Shown: one piece after another, positions 1 to 8,026 of the stretch
How the letters are laid out: every line of letters begins with the position of its first letter
Numbering within the stretch: the first letter of the stretch is position 1
DNA from: Actinomycetes bacterium
GTDB taxonomy: Bacteria; Actinomycetota; Acidimicrobiia; Acidimicrobiales; Acidimicrobiaceae
NCBI GenBank assembly: GCA_021819725.1
Contig: JAKAQR010000009.1
Span: forward strand, 56,753-120,752
Length of the DNA: 64,000 bases
Reading direction: 5' to 3'
Translations under genes and position numbers: made by a program
The notes under the pieces: generated by a model
Told to the model about the DNA's origin: nothing
The model's database searches: none
What the model saw: only the letters and a program-made list of their open reading frames with translations

Positions 1-1095
1 GGTATCGACCTCCTCAGTCAAGCGTCAATCGCGGAGCAGGTTTCCGATTATGTCACCCGAAGTATGCTCGGCGCTGGCCCGCTCCAACCACTCCTTGAGG
101 ATCCGCACCTAGAGGAGATTATGATCAATGGGCCGCAAGAGATCTTTGTCATTCGCTCAGGCGCTGGTCATCTGCGTTATCCGGAAGGCTTCTACCACGA
201 AGCACACCTACGCCGGATTATCGAGCGCCTCGCCGCTCAGTCGCTTGGCAGCAGCCGCGCACTCGACCCATCTGAAGGAATCCAGGACATCAGCCTCCCT
301 GACGGCTCTCGCCTCCATCTGGTGCACCCGGAACTCTCCGCAACAGGGCACATGCTGATCAATCTTCGCCGGGTCTCGCATCGAAGCAACCACGGCGGCC
401 AACAACCGCTCCATCAACTACTCGTCCGGGCGATGAACGAAGGTGCAACCGTCGTGATAGCCGGACTACCAGGCTCCGGCAAGACTACCCTGGCAAGACT
501 CCTCCTCGCTCAGGTCGACCCGCGAAGCCGCATCGTCGTCGCCGAAGAGGTCGCCGAGACCGGAGTTGCGTTAGCCAATGTTGCTCATCTACAGACGCGA
601 CGAGCCCGTCGGGGCGCCACCGCCATCGACCTACGGACCCTGGTTACTGCATTTTTGCGAATGGCACCATCGATCGCCGTCGTCGGAGAGATCCGCGATA
701 AGGAGGCGTTGCCCTTTCTCCTCACCATCACCAGCGGCATTCCTGGACTCACCACGATCCATGCACGAGATGCCCGAGGTGCACTGACCCGGCTACGGCT
801 CCTCTCCGAGCTCAACGGCACCGGCATCGGGAGCTCATCGATGAGTCAGTTGATCGCTGACGGCATCGACATCGTCGTCTACCAAGCAAAAATAGAGGAA
901 CGCTTCACCATCACACAGCTCGCCCTGGTCGAAGACATCACGAGTGGAAGCGGACAGACCAACTTCGTCACCATTGACCTTGACATCGCGAATGGCATGC
1001 TGATGGCTCCCATTCCTCAGCACGCCCGAATCCTTCAGCGATATCCGGCACTTCGCCAACCCATGACGGCGGTACCAATTGGAGAACTGGCATGA
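1..1095 (+). CDS. tadA: TadA/CpaF-family secretion ATPase (5' end outside window)
   Basis: Hexameric ATPase that powers assembly of Tad/Flp pili at the cytoplasmic face of the membrane. The reading frame is open from base 1, so the gene begins before the window and the ATG at 64 is internal. Visible motifs: Walker A GLPGSGKTT near residue 157 counted from base 1, the VVGEIRD box, and the TTIHARDARGALTRL stretch with the conserved histidine typical of CpaF/TadA. The stop overlaps the next start as ATGA at 1092, which suggests translational coupling with the TadB-like gene. Only the N-terminal domain is missing. The family call is firm; the pilus role is inferred from the neighbours. Confidence 0.92.
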   Translation, partial: GIDLLSQASIAEQVSDYVTRSMLGAGPLQPLLEDPHLEEIMINGPQEIFVIRSGAGHLRYPEGFYHEAHLRRIIERLAAQSLGSSRALDPSEGIQDISLPDGSRLHLVHPELSATGHMLINLRRVSHRSNHGGQQPLHQLLVRAMNEGATVVIAGLPGSGKTTLARLLLAQVDPRSRIVVAEEVAETGVALANVAHLQTRRARRGATAIDLRTLVTAFLRMAPSIAVVGEIRDKEALPFLLTITSGIPGLTTIHARDARGALTRLRLLSELNGTGIGSSSMSQLIADGIDIVVYQAKIEERFTITQLALVEDITSGSGQTNFVTIDLDIANGMLMAPIPQHARILQRYPALRQPMTAVPIGELA

Positions 1096-1922
1096 TTGGA
1101 GATCTCTGTTCGTTCATCGTGATCGGCGCGGTAGTGGCAGAGTTACTTCGCAACCGGCGTCCACGAGTATCAGGTGGTCTGCGCTTGCAACAAGCAATAC
1201 CCGTACTCTTGATGGTTTCGGTCATTGCGCTGGTACTCTCACCCATCATCGGTCTGCTCGCAGGTCTCGCGGCTCTCACGATCGTCATCGTCGATACCTC
1301 ACACAGCTCCGAAAAGCTCGCCTTTGCGTTGAGCGGTGCCTGGGCGCTCGTTCTCGACGAGACAGCCACAAGGATATCGAGTCTTGGTGATCCGCTGCCG
1401 AGCGCCTTCTTTGGGGCCGCGCACACACTTCCGGGAAACCTTGTGGACTACGTCGATGAGGGTGCAAAGATCTACCAACTCACCGGTGATTTCCAAGGAG
1501 CGCTTGGGCCGCTTAGCGCGCGACTCCCCTTCGGAAGCTCTACTGAGACGCTGAAAATTTTGGCAAGCCTCACCAGTCTCTCTACTGCCGAAGCTCAGAC
1601 CGCCCTCGGGGTGCTTGCCGAGCGCCATCGCGAAGACCACAACCTCACCTTGGAGCTCCAAGCGAAACTCTCAGGCGCGAAGCTGGCGCGAGCCTTCGTC
1701 GTAGCCGTCCCGCTCTTCCTCTTACTCATCGGTATCATCATTGGCGGCGGCGTCGCCGCCTATCTCACTCCACTCGGTCTGACCATGGGCACCATCGCGC
1801 TGATCATCATCACGCTGTGTTGGCTCTGGGCTGACCATTATCTCACACCGTTGGAGCGTTCGCGTACCAGCACCCGACGCCAATCCCACCTCTTTTGGCT
1901 CCTGGTTTGGTCGCAACCATGA
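1092..1922 (+). CDS. TadB-like inner-membrane pilus assembly protein
   Basis: Platform membrane protein of the type II secretion F-domain kind, expected to work with the TadA ATPase. The 276-residue protein has two hydrophobic segments near the N-terminus (residues 7-65), a soluble central part, and two strong C-terminal segments around residues 200-255, matching TadB topology. It starts in an ATGA overlap with the ATPase gene and ends in an ATGA overlap with the next gene. Sequence signatures are weak, as usual for actinobacterial TadB, so the call rests on topology and gene order. Confidence 0.8.
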   Translation: MIGDLCSFIVIGAVVAELLRNRRPRVSGGLRLQQAIPVLLMVSVIALVLSPIIGLLAGLAALTIVIVDTSHSSEKLAFALSGAWALVLDETATRISSLGDPLPSAFFGAAHTLPGNLVDYVDEGAKIYQLTGDFQGALGPLSARLPFGSSTETLKILASLTSLSTAEAQTALGVLAERHREDHNLTLELQAKLSGAKLARAFVVAVPLFLLLIGIIIGGGVAAYLTPLGLTMGTIALIIITLCWLWADHYLTPLERSRTSTRRQSHLFWLLVWSQP

Positions 1923-2755
1923 TCGCTCGGTTGATCACACTGCTGGTGGTCGCAGCATTGATCGCAATCGCTGCTCGCCTCAGCAGACACAACTCCACAA
2001 CCCGACAGCATGAGCGACTCCTTCGCCACCTCCGACCGGCCAGAGAGCGCCAACAACCGAAGAGGGCCTTGCTGGGCAGCCTCACCCACAGCATCGATCG
2101 AGAACTCGCAATCCTCCTTGCCGACCAATCCCTCACTCGTTTCCTTCTGACCATCACGAGCAATGCCACCGCGGTCACGGCGCTCATCGTCGTCATCCTC
2201 ACGATCATCGAGCCGACCGTATCCGTCGTGGTACTCGCCATCCCCCTCTGGCTGCTACTCGTTGGAGTGCAGCGGCTCCTACTGTTAGGTGCGGCGCAGC
2301 AAACCAAGGAGGCGCTCCGCGGCGACCTGCCCCTGCTTCTCAGCGAGATCCAGGCATCCCTCGAGAGAGGTCACTCCCTGACCACCACGCTCATCATCGT
2401 CGCACGCACGACGCAGACCGCATGGTCAAAACACCTGGTGCGGGCATCCACCGCACTGACCAGAGGTGAGCCGACCTCCGGAGTACTCAACGAACTCGCC
2501 GACGCGCTTGGGGATCCTGAGGTCAGCCGTGCCTTTACCCTTTTGGCGCTCTCCAACCAACATCAGGTCGCGCAACAACTCGTTGGCCAACTCCTCACTA
2601 AGGCGAAACTTGACCATCACCATCGACTGATCGCCATCGCCGGCAAGAGGGAGCAGCTGATTTGGATCCCCGTCGCGCTCGCGACACTTATTCCCGGTGT
2701 CCTGCTCGTCATCGTCCCACTCATCAGCTCCTTGAAGCTGCTCGCCTTGCGTTGA
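1919..2755 (+). CDS. TadC-like inner-membrane pilus assembly protein
   Basis: Second F-domain membrane protein of the Tad export machine. The start at 1919 is chosen because it forms an ATGA overlap with the upstream stop; an in-frame start at 1895 would overlap by 28 bases. Hydrophobic segments lie at the N-terminus, around residues 80-125 and at the C-terminus (about residues 245-275), with a soluble domain between. Gene order ATPase-TadB-TadC matches actinobacterial Tad loci. No pilin follows immediately: a 284-base gap and a hydrolase gene interrupt the locus. Confidence 0.8.
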   Translation: MIARLITLLVVAALIAIAARLSRHNSTTRQHERLLRHLRPARERQQPKRALLGSLTHSIDRELAILLADQSLTRFLLTITSNATAVTALIVVILTIIEPTVSVVVLAIPLWLLLVGVQRLLLLGAAQQTKEALRGDLPLLLSEIQASLERGHSLTTTLIIVARTTQTAWSKHLVRASTALTRGEPTSGVLNELADALGDPEVSRAFTLLALSNQHQVAQQLVGQLLTKAKLDHHHRLIAIAGKREQLIWIPVALATLIPGVLLVIVPLISSLKLLALR

Positions 2756-2876
2756 AGTTGCTCGTCCTGGAACACAGAGTATTGCTGTCGCGGAGGGTGC
2801 CTCTGCGAGGGGCACTCGGCCGATCCAAACTCCACACAACCGCTCGGTGGATCATTATCTGTCTGGCACATCCTCT

Positions 2877-2906
2877 GTCCTGACGGGATAGGTCCTGACG
2901 GGATAG
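2877..2906. repeat. Perfect 15-bp tandem duplication
   Basis: GTCCTGACGGGATAG occurs twice head to tail (2877-2891 and 2892-2906) in the gap between the tadC-like gene and the hydrolase gene. It looks like a recent replication-slippage product. No function is evident. Confidence 0.8.
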
Positions 2907-3039
2907 CTAACAACGCGCCATCGCGCAGCGGACAGGCAACGGATCCTCACCGAGTTCACTAGGTGAACGACTAGCTGGCGATGGCAGTGATCTACTTCTG
3001 GCGTTAGGCTATCTCTGTTGTGCGACAAAGGGGGCAAGC

Positions 3040-3999
3040 GTGGGCATCGATCAATCCTATCTCGACTACTCCAGCCGTGACGATCGGTTGAGTGGTGGAG
3101 CGCGACAAATACCGATCACCACCCAGGTGGGGTCCTTTAACGTTTGGACGAAACGGATCGGCAATAACCCCAGCCTGAAGGTCCTCCTCCTCCATGGCGG
3201 TCCTGGGGCAAATCATGCCTATTTCGAGGCCATGGATAGCTATCTCCCCGCGGAGGGGGTCGAATACTACTACTATGACCAGCTCGGTTCGAGCTTTAGT
3301 GACAAACCTGACGATCCACTTCTCTGGGAGACAGAGCGTTTTGTCGACGAGGTCGAACAGGTTCGTCAGGCTCTCAACCTTAACCGCGACAACTTCGTAC
3401 TGCTTGGACACTCCTGGGGCGGCATACTCGCCATCGAATACGCCCTCGCACATCAAGAGCATCTTCGTGGGTTGGTGATCTCCAACATGATGGCGAGCGC
3501 GCCAGCCTATACCGCCTACGCAGAGCAGGTTTTGATGCCTCAAATGGATCAGACCGTCCTCGCCGAGATCAAAGCGCTCGAAGCCAGCGGGGACATCGAC
3601 AACCCACGCTACATGGAGCTCCTGATCCCCCACTTTTACGAGTATCACACCCTACGCATGCCAGCCGATCAATGGCCCGATCCGGTACAACGCGGATTCG
3701 ATCAGCTCAATCAGCAGATCTACGTCTCCATGCAAGGACCGAGTGAGTTGGGGATGAGTCCGGACGCCAAGCTCGCCAACTGGGACCGCGTCGACGATCT
3801 CGCAACCATTGCGGTACCCACACTCGTCATCGGCGCCCGATACGATACCATGGATCCAGCGCACATGGAGATGATGGCGAACATCCTGCCCAACGGTCAG
3901 TATCTCTTCTGTCCGAACGGCAGTCATATGGCGTTCTATGATGACCAGGAGACCTACTTCGCCGGACTCCTGCAGTTTCTGCGTCACCTCCCTCGATAA
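3040..3999 (+). CDS. Proline iminopeptidase-like alpha/beta hydrolase
   Basis: Predicted serine peptidase of family S33 that removes N-terminal proline from peptides. Visible: oxyanion-type motif HGGPG (residues 52-56), nucleophile elbow GHSWGG with Ser125, likely Asp269 in GARYD and His296 in NGSH. The 319-residue length is typical for proline iminopeptidase and tricorn-interacting factor F1 relatives. There is no signal peptide, so it should be cytoplasmic. The start is GTG. It sits alone between two blocks of Tad genes, and nothing suggests a pilus role. Other S33 activities, for example on esters, cannot be excluded. Confidence 0.85.
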   Translation: MGIDQSYLDYSSRDDRLSGGARQIPITTQVGSFNVWTKRIGNNPSLKVLLLHGGPGANHAYFEAMDSYLPAEGVEYYYYDQLGSSFSDKPDDPLLWETERFVDEVEQVRQALNLNRDNFVLLGHSWGGILAIEYALAHQEHLRGLVISNMMASAPAYTAYAEQVLMPQMDQTVLAEIKALEASGDIDNPRYMELLIPHFYEYHTLRMPADQWPDPVQRGFDQLNQQIYVSMQGPSELGMSPDAKLANWDRVDDLATIAVPTLVIGARYDTMDPAHMEMMANILPNGQYLFCPNGSHMAFYDDQETYFAGLLQFLRHLPR

Positions 4000-4892
4000 T
4001 CGCTTCAACCACCATGAGGAGCCTTCCCGGTACGTTTGCGCCATCGTCGATGCACGAGCCTCATCCGCGCTACCCGCTGCCATAGTGGATTGACTCCTCT
4101 CGATCACTAGGCGAGCGCACGTAAGCATCAACCCTTGCGGTGCTACGACCGTCGCCCGATCTTCATGCCGGCTGCATGACACATGCAGGTCTCGCTCGAC
4201 GGGTACCCTTCGAGCGACGTGCCGACACGTACTTGCAGCCGTTGCCACCCCCCGCGGCGAGGCGCCCACCAACCCCCTCGACTCGCAACCTCTACTTCCG
4301 ACATCCGGTCACCTCGATGTCGGCCGTCCACTACTGCATCGACTCTGTCATCGACTCTGTCATCGACCGCATCTCCTTCGCTGGTTGCCCAAACGAGGGT
4401 CCGCAGAGAAGGGCTGCAATATCCGCACCCAAGCACAGCCGCCCTGCACTGACCTCCCTCTCCTCCTTCCGCGCCACCGGACCCCACGATCCCTCCGATC
4501 CCCACCGTCCACTCCAACCGATACCAGCACCCACTCTGCGATGCCGTTCCTGAACAAGCGGCGACTACTTGTCGACCGGGGACGTTCACCAACCGCAGCT
4601 GAGCAGTCCGGACATCTGCAACCAAGCCGAATGGGCGTCAACGTCTACAACAATGATGCCCAGTGCCGCTCCGCGAAGGGCCGATTTGCGAAGCTAGTCT
4701 GGCTCCATAGCTTGCCTTCCACCGCCACCATTCCAGTCTTCTCATCGCCACGCACACCAAGAGTGACAGCTCAACCACTCACCTGGCTATGCCTTTTGTT
4801 GAGGAGTGATCACGTCATAGAAATAATCAGATCTACCAAATTTGGCCGCCCCCACGCCACCATACCTGCCCGAAAAAACTCGCCGTGATGCC
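4000..4892. other. Gene-free stretch of about 0.9 kb
   Basis: Short open frames overlap here on both strands, but none has convincing codon use, a ribosome site or a recognisable product. The only clear structure is a 12-bp direct repeat, CATCGACTCTGT, at 4337-4348 and 4349-4360 followed by a partial third copy. It separates the hydrolase gene from the second block of pilus genes. Confidence 0.6.
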
Positions 4893-4921
4893 TTGACAGG
4901 TCGACCAGAGCTATCTAAGAT
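4893..4921 (+). promoter_or_regulatory. Sigma-70-type promoter of the pilin-like gene
   Basis: TTGACA at 4893-4898 and TAAGAT at 4916-4921 are separated by exactly 17 bases. The pilin-like start at 4949 lies 28 bases downstream, behind the ribosome site GGAAGGAGA. Spacing and position make this one of the clearest promoters in the window. Confidence 0.7.
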
Positions 4922-4948
4922 AGAGAAAATCCAAGGAAGGAGAATGCA

Positions 4949-5224
4949 ATGCCGACATGGAAGTTGGCGCGAGTATCGTCGACCGTTCATTACGCGGTTA
5001 GCCGGTGCATCGTGACCCTCACACTCATCGCCACCGACCTATGGGGGTTTATGGGCACCCAACTCGGCGACTTAGGCGATGAGACAGGCGAAGGGGTCAT
5101 TTCAACCGCCATCGTAGTAATGATCATGGCGTTCCTCGCTGTGGGGCTCTGGGTCGCGTTCAAGCTCATCATGTCAAATGCGACAAGCTCGATCTCGACC
5201 CAGGTCTCACAAATTGGCCAATGA
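4949..5224 (+). CDS. Small pilin-like membrane protein (Flp-type candidate)
   Basis: A 91-residue protein with one long hydrophobic helix (about residues 51-73) preceded by the acidic stretch GDETGEG. A Gly-Glu just before a hydrophobic helix resembles the processing site of Flp and type IV-like pilins. A GGAAGGAGA ribosome site lies 6 bases before the ATG. It leads a cluster of TadE/G-like genes and ends in an ATGA overlap with the next. It may be the major pilin of this Tad system, but the N-terminal leader of about 48 residues is longer than a usual Flp leader and the family match is weak. Confidence 0.6.
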   Translation: MPTWKLARVSSTVHYAVSRCIVTLTLIATDLWGFMGTQLGDLGDETGEGVISTAIVVMIMAFLAVGLWVAFKLIMSNATSSISTQVSQIGQ

Positions 5225-5778
5225 AGAGGCAACTGATACCAGTACCAGGGCTTCAAAGACCGAAGAGCCCCAAAATCTGTTCCACCCTAGACGATAGTAC
5301 GATCAGCCAATCGCGAGGGTTCCAGCGTGGTAAGATCCGATGGAACCCCCTGGCTGCTAGCACGCCAGGCGATGTCGTAGCCGACGGTCTGCCGACTAGC
5401 ACAATTCCCAGATCGATTTCCTCGATGCGAGAGAGTGGTGGCTCTTCCTTGCTAACGACACTCGTTGCCGGGACCGTGGGTATGATTCTTCTTATTCTCG
5501 CCGTCCAATCCACGACCGCAATCATCGAATGGGTACAGCTCAATGCGCTCGCCAACCGCACCGCAATACTGGCCGCCAGTAATCTATCTCAAGGCATCCC
5601 CTTTGCCGTTCATAGTGCCGAAAACTCACTCGCATCATCCGGTTTATTAGGCTCACACGACACCGATATCCACTGGTCCATCAATGGGCAAACCGTGACG
5701 CTTACCCTCCAGCGATCCATCCCACTTCTGACTGGATCGACCGCTCTCTCTGCTCGCGCTACCGCGTTGGTCAACTAG
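5221..5778 (+). CDS. TadE-like pseudopilin
   Basis: A 185-residue protein with an unusually long polar N-terminus (about 70 residues), then RESGGSS followed by a hydrophobic helix at about residues 79-101 and an extracytoplasmic domain. This is the layout of TadE minor pilins, which are cut before the helix by a prepilin peptidase. The start overlaps the upstream stop as ATGA. The long leader is odd: TadE proteins usually have only about 10-30 residues before the helix, so an internal start is possible, though the overlap favours the one chosen. Confidence 0.65.
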   Translation: MKRQLIPVPGLQRPKSPKICSTLDDSTISQSRGFQRGKIRWNPLAASTPGDVVADGLPTSTIPRSISSMRESGGSSLLTTLVAGTVGMILLILAVQSTTAIIEWVQLNALANRTAILAASNLSQGIPFAVHSAENSLASSGLLGSHDTDIHWSINGQTVTLTLQRSIPLLTGSTALSARATALVN

Positions 5779-5783
5779 CCGAC

Positions 5784-6233
5784 ATGATGAGACCATTGGT
5801 CATGCCAGCCGAACGGGATCAGGTGAGCACCGGAGGATTCATCGATCTCGTCACCCTCCTCTTTGTCAGCGTCATCGTGCTCCTGGTGCTTATCCCCTTC
5901 CTTATCGGCACGATTCGAATCGTCAGCCTCAAACAGCAGCTCGATCAACGCGCATGGAATCTGCTACGGATCTCCACGCTAACGGGAGCCCTACCGCCAT
6001 CGACGGTTCGCGTCCAGGGTGCAATGGCCAACATCACCCTGCAGGGTGCGCTGCAGGGTTGCCAAACAGACAGACTCATTCTCTCAACAACGCTCACCCT
6101 TCCAGGGCTTGCGCTGCTAGGAGCATCGATCGCAACGTATCACGTCATCGGTTCGGCAACGATCGCCACTGGTGCTTATCGCACTCCAGACCAGTTGGGA
6201 TTCAACTGTGCTCCCTTCACACAGGGAAGCTAA
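5784..6233 (+). CDS. TadE-like membrane protein
   Basis: A 149-residue protein with a short N-terminus (about 17 residues, ending STGGF), one strong hydrophobic helix (residues 20-48) and an extracytoplasmic domain with two cysteines (about residues 93 and 142). It starts 5 bases after the preceding TadE-like gene and overlaps the following gene. It probably contributes a minor pilin or stabilising subunit to the Tad pilus. The assignment comes from topology and neighbours. Confidence 0.65.
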   Translation: MMRPLVMPAERDQVSTGGFIDLVTLLFVSVIVLLVLIPFLIGTIRIVSLKQQLDQRAWNLLRISTLTGALPPSTVRVQGAMANITLQGALQGCQTDRLILSTTLTLPGLALLGASIATYHVIGSATIATGAYRTPDQLGFNCAPFTQGS

Positions 6234-6687
6234 CCGTCGAGCCGCCGACAGCGGCTCAGCGCTCATTTTGGTGCCGCTCATCGCACTGGTGGTCGTCATC
6301 CTCATGACCATCGCCATCAACACCGCCGCACTCTATCTGGCGCAGCATCAGCTCACCGAGGTGGCTGAGGCCTGTGCCATCCAAGGCACCCGTGCCCTCG
6401 ACCCAGTCTCCTACTACTCAGAAGGGGTCCTCGCTCTTGCCCCATCGGCCGCTCGAGGGGACGTCATGGCCTGCGTAGCGCACGAAAGCACTCGGCTCAC
6501 CCACGTCACCGTCTCCTTCCCCACATCACTGAGTCTGACCGTCACGCTCACCCAGCGACAGCGGACACCCCTTCTCAATCTCCTCAGCATCGATCATGAC
6601 TCGCTCAGTGCATCGGCGACAGCAGTTGCCCTGGCAAGTCCTCCTCATCGCGGCGCCTTCACCAGCGACAGGACCAGCTTTCACTGA
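6208..6687 (+). CDS. TadG/Rv3654c-like TadE-family membrane protein
   Basis: N-terminal RAADSGSALILVP followed by a hydrophobic helix, then an exported region with the QLTEVAEACAIQGTRALD stretch seen in actinobacterial Tad 'secretion-neighbourhood' proteins. The start is uncertain: GTG at 6208 gives 159 residues and a 26-base overlap with the upstream gene, while GTG at 6172 gives 171 residues and a 62-base overlap. The shorter form puts the helix nearer the N-terminus, as in relatives. It is the last gene of the pilin cluster. Confidence 0.6.
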   Translation: MLPSHREANRRAADSGSALILVPLIALVVVILMTIAINTAALYLAQHQLTEVAEACAIQGTRALDPVSYYSEGVLALAPSAARGDVMACVAHESTRLTHVTVSFPTSLSLTVTLTQRQRTPLLNLLSIDHDSLSASATAVALASPPHRGAFTSDRTSFH

Positions 6688-6759
6688 GGTCTTGACTCAT
6701 CGATCTTCGCCAACCCGACACCCCAGGGATCTCAAAGTGAGGGGCAAGGACCGGCTAGG

Positions 6760-7644
6760 GTGTTGAAGGTGATGCCAATTCAACACGTACCCGTCGATGC
6801 ACACCTCTCCTCCGACCAACACCAACTTCTCATCGCTCGATCGCTTGGCTTAGCTCTGGGTCTGGAGACACGCGGACCGCTCGCTCGCCTAGAACTCAGT
6901 GAACCTTCGCCCGCCCCGGTGATCGCACGCGAGGCCAATGGTGCACGTTATGCCATCGCGAATCGACGAATACTCCTCGATGGGGCGACCAACTTTCGCG
7001 ATGCTGGTGGTCGACAAGGCGTCGGTGGTGCCTTGGTCGACTGGCGCACTCACTACCGCTCCGAAAACCTGGCCAGGATCACCGCACATGATTGGGAGAG
7101 CATCGAACGTCTTGGCATTGACCTGATCATCGATCTTCGCCACGCCGACGAGTCTGACCTTGCACCGTCGAAGGCACCCGGTCACATCACTACCGTGCAG
7201 ATCCCAATCGTTGGCAACCTCGCGGGTCATGCAGATGCCACGCGTGCACTCCTTGAGGGCCTAGTCGATCGAATCGACGACGAGGCGATGAAGGCGATGT
7301 ATCTCGACCTCGTTGCTCAACACGAAAAGGATCTCATGACCGCCTTCGAGCTCTATCGCGACCACGACCAACCCGTCCTTGTGCACTGCACCGCCGGGAA
7401 GGATCGCACGGGTATCGTCGTGGCACTTTGGCAGCTCTCACAGGGTGTCAGCATGCGCGACATCCTAGAGGACTATCGTCTCTCGTCCCTCTATCGGACG
7501 TTACCACGTTTCTTAACTCTTCGGCCAGATCTCCTCGCCGCCCATGTCAACCCACGCAACATCCACAGCTACCTCTCAACGCAGAATGCATCGCTGACGG
7601 CGGCCCTCACAGCACTCGACGTCGACGAGATTGGGTCCCGTTAA
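6760..7644 (+). CDS. PtpB-type tyrosine/lipid phosphatase
   Basis: Cysteine-dependent phosphatase with the signature HCTAGKDRTG (catalytic Cys about residue 210, Arg about 215). The extra Lys-Asp in the P-loop is typical of the Mycobacterium PtpB and Listeria LipA group, which act on phosphotyrosine and phosphoinositides. The early motif LLDGATNFRDAGG matches the family N-terminus. At 294 residues it is near PtpB size. There is no signal peptide; in this organism it is more likely a housekeeping or signalling enzyme than a virulence factor. The start may be GTG 6760 (weak upstream GAGG) or ATG 6772. Confidence 0.85.
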   Translation: MLKVMPIQHVPVDAHLSSDQHQLLIARSLGLALGLETRGPLARLELSEPSPAPVIAREANGARYAIANRRILLDGATNFRDAGGRQGVGGALVDWRTHYRSENLARITAHDWESIERLGIDLIIDLRHADESDLAPSKAPGHITTVQIPIVGNLAGHADATRALLEGLVDRIDDEAMKAMYLDLVAQHEKDLMTAFELYRDHDQPVLVHCTAGKDRTGIVVALWQLSQGVSMRDILEDYRLSSLYRTLPRFLTLRPDLLAAHVNPRNIHSYLSTQNASLTAALTALDVDEIGSR

Positions 7645-7776
7645 CGACACGGCAATTGGTGGAGCTAGGAACTCGCATCGACCTCCTGGGTCATGGGTGC
7701 CCGTATACCCACCACGTTTGTGGGGGTGTCAGGGAGCATGAAAGGCGAGATCGCCTGCCTTGATCGACGCAACACA

Positions 7777-7820
7777 TTGCTCACAATTGCAACCCCCTGT
7801 AGCAATATTTGCGAGTGCAA
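7777..7820. promoter_or_regulatory. Cluster of TTGC/GCAA inverted half-sites upstream of acs
   Basis: Within the 380-base gap before acs, several TTGC/GCAA elements cluster: TTGC at 7777, ATTGCAA at 7786-7792, GCAATATTTGC at 7802-7812 and TTGCGAGTGCAA at 7809-7820. GCAA/TTGC-rich sites resemble those used by actinobacterial acetate-metabolism regulators such as RamB. This likeness is only suggestive. Just before it, AGGCGA-GA-TCGCCT at 7743-7756 could form a small hairpin after the phosphatase gene. Confidence 0.35.
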
Positions 7821-7929
7821 CGACTGACACTTGTTCCCTCTAGCATCTCTTGTTGGCGCACCAAGGTCCTGATGGAGTGCGATATTTGCGATCGACGACA
7901 CCATGACGGCCACAGCATCACCTGCCTAA

Positions 7930-7961
7930 TTGACAAGGTCGTAACAAAGCACTACGCTTTG
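7930..7961 (+). promoter_or_regulatory. Candidate acs promoter with overlapping palindrome
   Basis: TTGACA at 7930-7935 is followed after 17 bases by TACGCT at 7953-7958. The inverted repeat CAAAGC-ACTAC-GCTTTG (7945-7961) overlaps the -10 element, so a bound protein would block transcription. The acs start lies 66 bases past the palindrome. The -35 match is perfect; the -10 is weak. Confidence 0.45.
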
Positions 7962-8026
7962 GTCAGCGACCACGGATGTCGCAGCAGAGAACGAACAGCG
8001 TTCCAGACCGCTTCTAAGGGGGAAGA

